Made by a program: the position numbers and the translations under genes. A DNA stretch of 12,703 nt, taken from NCBI GenBank assembly GCA_025351545.1, contig JANXVQ010000743.1, positions 1-12,703 on the forward strand. The letters run 5' to 3'. Under the pieces are notes generated by a model. It was not told where the DNA came from and did not search any database. It saw only the letters and a list, made by a program, of their open reading frames with translations. This stretch comes from Spirosoma sp. Lineage in GTDB: Bacteria > Bacteroidota > Bacteroidia > Cytophagales > Spirosomataceae. This document shows positions 1-5,312 of the stretch, one piece after another (the stretch's first letter is position 1; each line of letters begins with the position of its first letter).

Positions 1-45
1 TCCCAGCCCGGCGGTTTTGTTTTTGCATTCGTTTTTGAAATTAGA

Positions 46-393
46 CTAGTCCAGCCACATAACTGTATCGTAGGCAACCTCATAATCCATTTCTTCGAGC
101 GGAGTCAAGCCGACAAAATGGCCCGTTTCATCCGTCCGAACGGCATTCCAGCGACCCGAGGCATCGCGTAGCAAAAGCCGATATCCATAAAGCGGATGGA
201 GCGTATCACCATCCGTTCGATGATCCCAGCCTGTTTGTAGTTCAATGGCGAAGGCAATGCGATCCATTACGTCGTGCATCTGCCCCGCCAGACTGTCATC
301 TCCATCCAATTCTTCAATCCACAACACCAGCCCATCGGTGCCCCAGTCGAAGTGGAGTTCGGTAGGAGTGAGGGTGATAATAGATGCATTCAT
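46..393 (-). CDS. Hypothetical 115-aa protein, last gene of RecE-like unit
   Basis: I do not recognise this protein. It starts at an ATG and is acidic, with many Asp, Glu and Trp residues (for example the motif IEELDGDD near residue 27 and a final MWLD). It has no signal peptide and no membrane segment, so it is probably a small cytosolic alpha/beta protein. It begins 17 bases after the stop of the RecE-like nuclease gene, on the same strand, so the two are very likely co-transcribed. Position suggests an accessory role in the recombination module, but nothing in the sequence shows this. The 45 bases after its stop contain no clear terminator, so the unit may continue beyond the window edge. 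Confidence 0.65.
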   Translation of the reverse strand: MNASIITLTPTELHFDWGTDGLVLWIEELDGDDSLAGQMHDVMDRIAFAIELQTGWDHRTDGDTLHPLYGYRLLLRDASGRWNAVRTDETGHFVGLTPLEEMDYEVAYDTVMWLD

Positions 394-410
394 ACGTTGA
401 TTGTTGAGTT

Positions 411-1205
411 TTATGCACTCATGCTCCAGGCCGGAACTGACAGGTTTTCGGTTGTCTGTTCGTCACGCCATTTACGGAGCCAGAAGCGATATTTCTTTCG
501 TCCATAATTTATAAAATCTGGAATCGACGTGGCATCCACGGCAAACAGCCGGTAAGGGCTTTGCTTCATGATACCGATAAAAACAAACCGAAAGTGTTTC
601 GTCGTACCCCATTCGCGTCCGTCGGCATTATGCAGACTATCCAGATAAAAAGCTGCCTGCCGGTCGTAATCGTAAGTATAACACGATTCCAGAAACTGCG
701 CCTGCGTTCGGGCAGAGGTGGTTTTCAGGTCAATCACCAACGCATTTCGGCGCTTTGGGCTCGTATAAACCATGTCCAGGCGAGCCTTACAGGCAATACC
801 GGTTGTAGGCTCGGAAGAGAGCACAATCCGTTCCCGTTCCGACTGTCGCAAATACCGCCGACAAAAACCGTCCTGCCGGATCGTCTGCATCAGCGTGTGT
901 AATTGCTTGGTTTGGGCAGGTGCCAGTGCGTTTTCATCATTACGGGTCGATGGGTCGATCATGTCGGGCAGAAACTGCGCGAGTACCGTGCCAACCGTTT
1001 CGGGTTCGAGTAGATGCTGGTGAAAGGCGCGCCCAAATGCCTTGGTCTTTTCAGGAATAAATCGCGCTGAGGGCGTAGACCAATAGCCCAGATGCTCTTC
1101 TTTCAACCGGGTTAAATCAGAATTCGACACCCGCGCCAGGGCACGATAGTCGTCGCCGGGCATGAAAATCGGCTGGTGTAACGTTGTCAGCTGTTGAGAA
1201 ATCAT
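411..1205 (-). CDS. RecE-like PD-(D/E)XK exonuclease (DUF3799 type)
   Basis: This protein resembles the C-terminal nuclease domain of RecE/exonuclease VIII, which degrades the 5' strand of double-stranded DNA to expose single strands for annealing. From the ATG at 1205 it has 264 residues, enough for the whole nuclease domain. Visible motifs in order are GRAFHQHLLEPE (His62), ARLDMVY (Asp144), VIDLKTTS (Asp159, Lys161) and DYDRQAAFYLD (Gln183, Tyr187). These match the His, Asp, DxK and QxxxY positions of RecE and lambda-exonuclease-like enzymes, so the active site looks complete. A longer reading frame exists from a TTG at 1277, but it overlaps the preceding gene by 35 bases and adds a Cys- and Arg-rich stretch with no resemblance to the family, so I reject it. 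The gene lies 37 bases after the 217-aa gene. A Cas4- or AddB-like role is less likely because no cysteine cluster is seen. Confidence 0.8.
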   Translation of the reverse strand: MISQQLTTLHQPIFMPGDDYRALARVSNSDLTRLKEEHLGYWSTPSARFIPEKTKAFGRAFHQHLLEPETVGTVLAQFLPDMIDPSTRNDENALAPAQTKQLHTLMQTIRQDGFCRRYLRQSERERIVLSSEPTTGIACKARLDMVYTSPKRRNALVIDLKTTSARTQAQFLESCYTYDYDRQAAFYLDSLHNADGREWGTTKHFRFVFIGIMKQSPYRLFAVDATSIPDFINYGRKKYRFWLRKWRDEQTTENLSVPAWSMSA

Positions 1206-1242
1206 AGATAAAAGGGAAAAGGGGCCGGTTCTGCGTTCAGCA

Positions 1243-1896
1243 CTAGCCTGCTGGCAGCAATGCCGGTTCGTCAACAAGATTTACGAAAGGGTTGTAATAG
1301 TTCATTGCCGTTTTAATGTTGGCAATGTCTGTCAGGGTTTCCTGACGGAATACTTTGGCCTCCTGCGCAAACTGTTTTAACTCCTTTGTTTTCTCAACAT
1401 CGGCCATTTTATAGGAAAAGTTGGCGATGTAGTACACGCCTTTGGGCTGAATCTTATTGTTCTCTTTTTTCTCGGCAACGGCTGTAATAACTACATCGGC
1501 CAGCGTCAGATCATCGTAGTAAAGCGGTTCGATAAGCCGAAAAATATTATCCACGGAATATCCATGAAACAGTATTGCCGACACGCAGTTTTTCTCATCA
1601 ATAAAGAAAAGTTCTGCCCAGTTTTTGGTGCCCATGTTCAGGATATTATCCGTGAAAATACGCCAGGCAATAGGTTGGAAAGTCAGGGTGCGGCCTACCT
1701 TCTCATTACCGTTGATATTGAACACACCTTCCTTGGCATCGAATCGGTATTGACGAGGGTGCCCTTCCAGGTATTTGTACCGCCGGGCGGCCCCACTGTT
1801 AACAACCTCGCCAGTCAGTTCATTAATCTTTTCCTGTGGATTAAGCAAATTAGCGCTTTGAATTGTCTCGATTTGGCTTTTGTTTTGTGTGTTCAT
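1243..1896 (-). CDS. Unrecognised 217-aa protein upstream of RecE-like nuclease
   Basis: I cannot assign a family. The protein is soluble, rich in Lys, Asn and Gln at its N terminus, and looks mixed alpha/beta. A central stretch near residues 75-145 includes LTFQPIAWRIF, a hydrophobic strand ending in HGYSVDNIF and LTLADVVITAVAEKK. A helical Lys/Glu-rich segment follows (MADVEKTKELKQFAQEAK). It is the first gene of the minus-strand unit and directly precedes the nuclease. In phage recombination modules a single-strand annealing or DNA-binding protein often sits beside the RecE-type exonuclease, so that role is the leading guess. This rests on position only, as no RecT or Redbeta signature is visible. 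The ATG at 1896 is preferred over an in-frame TTG at 1920; the bases before it are A-rich, as is common before starts in this phylum. Confidence 0.7.
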   Translation of the reverse strand: MNTQNKSQIETIQSANLLNPQEKINELTGEVVNSGAARRYKYLEGHPRQYRFDAKEGVFNINGNEKVGRTLTFQPIAWRIFTDNILNMGTKNWAELFFIDEKNCVSAILFHGYSVDNIFRLIEPLYYDDLTLADVVITAVAEKKENNKIQPKGVYYIANFSYKMADVEKTKELKQFAQEAKVFRQETLTDIANIKTAMNYYNPFVNLVDEPALLPAG

Positions 1897-1982
1897 TAGT
1901 ATTTGTTGTTTACTGTTCAAGCAGGGGGCCCATTTTGAGGTCCCTTTTGCCTTTTTAAGAGGTGGTGTTTACTAGTTTAAAA

Positions 1983-2000
1983 TTACACAAAACTGTGTAA
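1983..2000. promoter_or_regulatory. 18-bp inverted repeat, candidate operator
   Basis: TTACACA and TGTGTAA form perfect 7-base arms around an AAAC centre, in the intergenic region between the RecE-like unit and the divergent regulator gene. Two-fold symmetric sites of this size are typical for Cro/CI-type dimers, and the neighbour at 2153 encodes such a protein. The site lies 22 bases before a TATTTTTG box at 2022, overlapping where a -33 element would be. Binding is inferred. Confidence 0.5.
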
Positions 2001-2021
2001 AATACAAGCCCGTTTTATAAC

Positions 2022-2029
2022 TATTTTTG
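2022..2029 (+). promoter_or_regulatory. Candidate Bacteroidota -7 element
   Basis: TATTTTTG fits the Bacteroidota -7 consensus TAnnTTTG exactly. No good TTTG -33 box lies 19-21 bases upstream; that place is taken by the inverted repeat at 1983-2000. If it is used, the regulator gene would have a leader of about 115 bases. The match could be chance in this AT-rich stretch. Confidence 0.3.
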
Positions 2030-2051
2030 CAAACGTCAATTATTCTCCAGT

Positions 2052-2094
2052 TGATCAGAATAAGCGAATTAAGGGTCGTTTATGGTGATCAGAA
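2052..2094. repeat. Short direct repeat TGATCAGAA, two copies
   Basis: TGATCAGAA occurs at 2052-2060 and 2086-2094, spaced by 34 bases, and each copy is followed by AGCGA within two bases. Each holds the palindrome TGATCA. The pair lies between the candidate operator and the start of the HTH gene, so it may be a second regulatory site. No function is shown by the sequence. Confidence 0.3.
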
Positions 2095-2152
2095 GCGACT
2101 TGATCCGGCTTGTCTACAATGTTGTTTGTTTTTACATGATAAAGTGTAAGTA

Positions 2153-2518
2153 ATGACTATCCACCTGCGGCTTCAGCAACTTATTGACGCGCTTGATATC
2201 AGCGTTCTTGAATTTGCCCGGCAGTTGGGCGAACACCGGGGCGAAAAAGTTTATCATATTTTGCATGGTCGGCTGAAGCCTCGCTTCGATACGCTCGAGA
2301 AAATTCTGATGGCCTATCCGCAGGTGAATGGCGACTGGCTTTTGCGGGGCGAAGGGCTGATGTTTAAGGTACTTAATTCGCCGTCAGCAGCGATTACAAC
2401 AGAGGAAAGATTGCGAAATATGGAGTTCCTGCTCTTTCAACTTAATGAGCGCGTTGCGCTGCTGCAACAAACCAATGACCAACTTCTTGCTGAACTGGCT
2501 TTGTTAAAGAGAAAATAA
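2153..2518 (+). CDS. Cro/CI-type HTH regulator with C-terminal coiled coil
   Basis: This 121-aa protein is a probable DNA-binding transcription regulator. Residues 5-55 look like a Cro/CI-type helix-turn-helix, with LLQ-type first helix, the segment ISVLEFARQLG as helix 2 and turn, and EKVYHILHGRLKPRFDTLEKIL covering the recognition helix and following helix. The phrase VNGDWLLRGEG near residues 58-68 is typical of small XRE-like proteins in Bacteroidota. Residues 84-119 carry regularly spaced leucines (RLRNMEFLLFQLNERVALLQQ and onward), pointing to a coiled coil used for dimer formation. It is divergent from the RecE-like unit and shares with it an intergenic region holding an 18-bp inverted repeat. 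Regulation of that unit and of itself is the natural inference. There is no peptidase domain, so SOS-type self-cleavage is not expected. Confidence 0.8.
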   Translation: MTIHLRLQQLIDALDISVLEFARQLGEHRGEKVYHILHGRLKPRFDTLEKILMAYPQVNGDWLLRGEGLMFKVLNSPSAAITTEERLRNMEFLLFQLNERVALLQQTNDQLLAELALLKRK

Positions 2519-2614
2519 AAAAGTGGCAGAAGAGGTCCAAATTTCCCCGCTTATTATGGCTTCCAAACAACCTATTCCAGTTCTGGGTTATAGTGTAAAA
2601 AAACACGTAACGCT

Positions 2615-3082
2615 ATGGCAACTACATCACCATTCGACCCGGAGAAAGTAGATCCTGAATTTTATTCCAAAGACCCCAACCAGCACGGCGATTCAGACTA
2701 TGGGCGTGAATCGGAGGGGGTTGGCAACAACTCCTACAAAGACTCATCGTCGGGCATGGATATGGATTCAGATAATTTGGAAATAACGCAGAATACCCGC
2801 GAGGCAAACCTTGGCGAAGGCCGGACAGGTGATCCGCACGGCGAAAGTTTAGGTGGAACCCAGGAATGGGACGTTGACGCCGATGCGATTTCCGAACTGC
2901 CGAAAGGACGCATGATGAGCGACGAAGCAGCGAAAAAACTAAGCGAAGTTGCCGAAAACCCATCCGACGATGCACTTCTTCATCGGGCCGATGCCACGTA
3001 CCTTGAAGAGGGCGATATACCGGGTGATGGATATGATCCACATAATGTAGGGTATACGGAAAAGGATAAAACGGACGTGTAG
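2615..3082 (+). CDS. Acidic, probably disordered hypothetical protein (155 aa)
   Basis: No family is recognised. The protein is dominated by Asp, Glu, Gly, Ser and Asn and has no signal peptide, membrane segment or cysteine. Most of it should be unstructured. The only stretch likely to be helical is around residues 99-115 (MMSDEAAKKLSEVAEN). The beginning (SPFDPEKVDPEFYSKDPNQ) and end (DGYDPHNVGYTEKDKTDV) are Asp/Pro/Tyr-rich. The gene starts at an ATG 96 bases after the HTH gene and is followed by a convincing intrinsic terminator, which supports it as a real transcribed gene rather than chance. A long reading frame on the opposite strand (2622-3041) is judged a shadow, since it is Arg/His/Pro-rich and starts and ends without signals. 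The highly acidic composition recalls small stress-related proteins of this phylum, but that is only a resemblance. Confidence 0.65.
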   Translation: MATTSPFDPEKVDPEFYSKDPNQHGDSDYGRESEGVGNNSYKDSSSGMDMDSDNLEITQNTREANLGEGRTGDPHGESLGGTQEWDVDADAISELPKGRMMSDEAAKKLSEVAENPSDDALLHRADATYLEEGDIPGDGYDPHNVGYTEKDKTDV

Positions 3083-3170
3083 GAAGAAGATGTTAACCAG
3101 GTCTGAGCAAGACTAATTATCGAGTCATATGTGTTTCTTATAAAAAAACAAATAACTTACCCATTGAGTC

Positions 3171-3203
3171 AAGCGACCGGAAAAATATCCCGGTTGCTTT
3201 TTT
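3171..3203 (+). terminator. Intrinsic terminator after the acidic protein gene
   Basis: AAGCGACCGG (3171-3180) pairs with CCGGTTGCTT (3190-3199), with one G-U pair and a 9-base loop. A run of six T starts at 3198. The hairpin ends transcription about 90 bases after the stop at 3082 and separates that gene from the kinase gene at 3306. An open frame that runs through it (3131-3376) is therefore not a gene. Confidence 0.75.
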
Positions 3204-3305
3204 ATTGTAGTATAGGGTTGGTACAGGGATTTTATGCTACTGATTCTTTCGTAAACTTGTCGTTTAATTGGTTAATCCTGCGGACACTGATTCCGCCTTA
3301 CTGTT

Positions 3306-4301
3306 GTGCTCATCGAAACTCGTGCCTATGCTCGGGCGGGGCTGCTTGGCAACCCGTCCGATGGTTTTTTTTGTAAAACACTTGCCATCACCGTCCGCAA
3401 TTTCGGGGCGTCGGTAACGCTGTACCCTTCGCCCGAACTGCATATTGAACCCCAGCCGCAGGATACGAACGTGTTTCGGAGCCTGCACCACCTGCGCGAC
3501 TCCGTCAGTACGCTCGGCTACCACGGGGGCGTTCCGTTGTTGAAGGCCGCTATCAAGAAATTCGCCGAATACTGCGAAGCCGAACGAATACGTCTCCCTA
3601 ATCAGAATTTTTCGATTCGATACAGCACCTCTATTCCCCGGCAGGTTGGCCTGTCAGGTTCCAGTGCTATTATTGTCGCCACTTTCCGGGCACTTATGCA
3701 ATTTTATGGCGTTGAGATTCCACTGCCAATATTGCCGAACTTGGTACTGGCAACCGAATCGGAGGAACTGGGTATTACGGCTGGTTTGCAGGATCGCGTT
3801 ATTCAGTGCTACGAAGGATGCGTTTATATGGACTTCGACCGTGAAACAATGGAACGACAGGGCTACGGCCATTACGAACCACTCGATTCGCACCTGCTGC
3901 CCAGATTATACATCGCCTACAATACCGATCTGGGTAAACAATCGGGACGAGTGCATAACGACGTTCGGGCGCGGTGGCTCAAGGGTGAGCCGGACGTGGT
4001 CGATACAATGAGCGCCATTGCCGATGTTGCCCGCGAAGGACGGGATGCCATGCTTCGGCAAGACACCAAATTGCTGAATGAACTCGTCAACCGTAATTTC
4101 GATTTGCGTTCCCGGATTTATACCATCAGCGACCGAAACCTGAGTTTAATCGAAACTGCCCGTGCCTGTGGTGCATCGGCTTCCTTTACGGGCTCGGGAG
4201 GTTCCATCATTGGTCTCTACCGCGATGATGCCATGTTGAATCGGCTCTTTGTCGAACTCAGAAAAGTAAATGCCCGTGTCATAAAGCCTTATGTTATGTA
4301 G
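3306..4301 (+). CDS. GHMP kinase, probable glucuronokinase
   Basis: The protein probably phosphorylates the anomeric carbon of D-glucuronate with ATP, giving glucuronate 1-phosphate. It has the three GHMP-kinase motifs. Motif 1 is ARAGLLGNPSDGFF at residues 9-22. Motif 2 is PRQVGLSGSSAIIVAT at 111-126, the ATP-phosphate loop. Motif 3 is ASFTGSGGSIIGL at 292-304. ITAGLQDRVIQ (157-167) holds the likely catalytic Asp163. The GNPSD form of motif 1 and the GLSGSSA form of motif 2 resemble plant glucuronokinase rather than galactokinase, mevalonate kinase or heptose kinase, from memory of those families. The start is GTG: an in-frame stop lies at 3288 and no ATG lies between. The last two codons and the stop lie at or inside a repeat element, so the natural C terminus may have been altered. 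A galU-type gene follows, the expected next step toward UDP-glucuronate. Confidence 0.75.
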   Translation: MLIETRAYARAGLLGNPSDGFFCKTLAITVRNFGASVTLYPSPELHIEPQPQDTNVFRSLHHLRDSVSTLGYHGGVPLLKAAIKKFAEYCEAERIRLPNQNFSIRYSTSIPRQVGLSGSSAIIVATFRALMQFYGVEIPLPILPNLVLATESEELGITAGLQDRVIQCYEGCVYMDFDRETMERQGYGHYEPLDSHLLPRLYIAYNTDLGKQSGRVHNDVRARWLKGEPDVVDTMSAIADVAREGRDAMLRQDTKLLNELVNRNFDLRSRIYTISDRNLSLIETARACGASASFTGSGGSIIGLYRDDAMLNRLFVELRKVNARVIKPYVM

Positions 4302-4391
4302 AGACGCATATTTGCGTCTCCTTGGCGTCAGCAATTAATATCATCAAAAAAACATCTGGCCAATGAGACGCAAGTATGCGTCTCTACATAA
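4294..4391. repeat. REPIN-like element: two inverted hairpins
   Basis: Two 20-base hairpins, GAGACGCA-TATT-TGCGTCTC at 4301-4320 and GAGACGCA-AGTA-TGCGTCTC at 4365-4384, face each other across a 44-base AT-rich spacer. The outer ends extend the symmetry: TTATGTAGAGACGCA (4294-4308) is the exact complement of TGCGTCTCTACATAA (4377-4391). This is the layout of paired REP sequences or a small non-coding mobile element. GTAGAGACGC-type repeats are, from general memory, frequent in several bacterial genomes. The left end supplies the TAG stop of the kinase gene. The right end finishes 8 bases before the galU start and contains an ATG (4376) that is in frame with galU but is unlikely to be used. 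Confidence 0.7.
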
Positions 4392-4399
4392 AATCCAAA

Positions 4400-5266
4400 A
4401 TGATAAAGAAAGCTGTTATTCCCGCTGCCGGTCTTGGAACCCGGTTTTTACCAGCCACAAAGGCTCAGCCCAAAGAAATGCTGCCTATTATTGACCGTCC
4501 TACGATTCAATATGTCGTGCAGGAAGCCGTTGATTCGGGCATTGAAGATATTCTGATTATTACGGGCAAAGGCAAGCGAGCCATTGAAGACCATTTCGAC
4601 CGCAATTACGAGCTTGAAACCCGGCTCGAAGAAAAAGAAGACCAGCTTTTGCTGGACGAGATGCGCCGTCTATCTGACATGGCTAACTTGCATTATGTGC
4701 GACAGCGGGAACTGAACGGTCTCGGTGATGCTATTCGGTATGCCCGTCATCATGTTGGTAATGAGCCATTTGCTGTTCTTCTGGGCGATACAATCATGGA
4801 TTCGGTTATTCCCGTAACCCAACAGCTTATTGATACCTATGCTCAATATGGCTGTTCTGTAATTGCTGTTGAAGAAGTACCCCACGACAAGGTCAATCGG
4901 TATGGTATTGTGGGCGGAAAGTCGCTGAGCGACAGGATTATGGAGTTGAGTACGTTGATAGAAAAACCGTCTCTTGCTGAAGCTCCGTCGAATCTGGCTA
5001 TTGCCGGCCGCTATATACTGACGCCCGAGATTTTTTCCATGCTGGAGCAAACGCCGGCTGGAAAAAACAACGAAATTCAGCTAACCGACGCGCTCTTGCT
5101 GCTGCTTAAGCGCGAAAATGTTTACGCGCATCGCATTGAAGGCAAGCGGCATGATATTGGTAATAAACTTGACTTCCTGAAAACAACTGTCGAATTTGCT
5201 CTCAAGCGTCCCGAATTTTCCGAGCAGTTTCGGGAGTTTCTGGAAGAAATTCTCAAGAAACAATAA
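4400..5266 (+). CDS. galU: GalU-type UTP-sugar-1-phosphate uridylyltransferase
   Basis: The enzyme joins UTP and a sugar 1-phosphate, normally glucose 1-phosphate, to give UDP-sugar and pyrophosphate. The 288-aa product begins MIKKAVIPAAGLGTRFLPAT, the nucleotide-binding loop of the family, followed by KAQPKEMLPIIDRPTIQY. Further family features are GLGDAIRYARHHVGNEPFAVLLGDTI with the metal-binding Asp, the stretch IEKPSLAEAPSNLAIAGRYILTPEIF, and GKRHDIGNKLDFLKTTVEFAL at the end. Length is normal for bacterial GalU. The start at 4400 is chosen because the next in-frame ATG upstream, at 4376, is inside the REPIN-like repeat and would add residues foreign to the family. The gene follows the glucuronokinase-like gene on the same strand, so the natural substrate could be glucuronate 1-phosphate, or both. 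The gene ends at a strong bidirectional terminator. Confidence 0.88.
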   Translation: MIKKAVIPAAGLGTRFLPATKAQPKEMLPIIDRPTIQYVVQEAVDSGIEDILIITGKGKRAIEDHFDRNYELETRLEEKEDQLLLDEMRRLSDMANLHYVRQRELNGLGDAIRYARHHVGNEPFAVLLGDTIMDSVIPVTQQLIDTYAQYGCSVIAVEEVPHDKVNRYGIVGGKSLSDRIMELSTLIEKPSLAEAPSNLAIAGRYILTPEIFSMLEQTPAGKNNEIQLTDALLLLLKRENVYAHRIEGKRHDIGNKLDFLKTTVEFALKRPEFSEQFREFLEEILKKQ

Positions 5267-5307
5267 AGAAGGCCCCGTAAATAACGGGGCCTTCTTTATT
5301 GTTTCTT
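5255..5307. terminator. Bidirectional terminator, 24-bp perfect stem
   Basis: Bases 5255-5278 are an exact reverse complement of 5284-5307, with a loop of only AAATA. The core is AAGGCCCCGT pairing with ACGGGGCCTT, flanked by A-rich and T-rich arms that give a T-rich tail in both directions. It overlaps the last four codons and stop of galU and lies 5 bases from the stop of the convergent CotH-like gene, so it should end both transcripts. Confidence 0.92.
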
Positions 5308-5312
5308 ATTCG

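Noticed and set aside
1206..1277. N-terminal extension of the RecE-like nuclease from a TTG start
   Set aside because: It overlaps the preceding gene, its residues do not resemble the family, and an ATG at 1205 gives a normal start just outside the overlap.
1897..1920. TTG start for the 217-aa protein
   Set aside because: An ATG eight codons downstream with an A-rich leader is more likely.
2622..3041. 139-aa frame on the minus strand opposite the acidic protein
   Set aside because: Its Arg/His/Pro-rich composition fits an antisense shadow of an Asp/Gly-rich gene, and the plus-strand gene has its own terminator.
3131..3376. 81-aa plus-strand frame with hydrophobic stretches
   Set aside because: It runs through an intrinsic terminator and overlaps the start of the kinase gene in another frame.
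4376..4399. Upstream ATG of galU
   Set aside because: It lies inside the REPIN-like repeat and adds eight residues not seen in the family. MIKKAVIPAAG at 4400 is the usual GalU N terminus.
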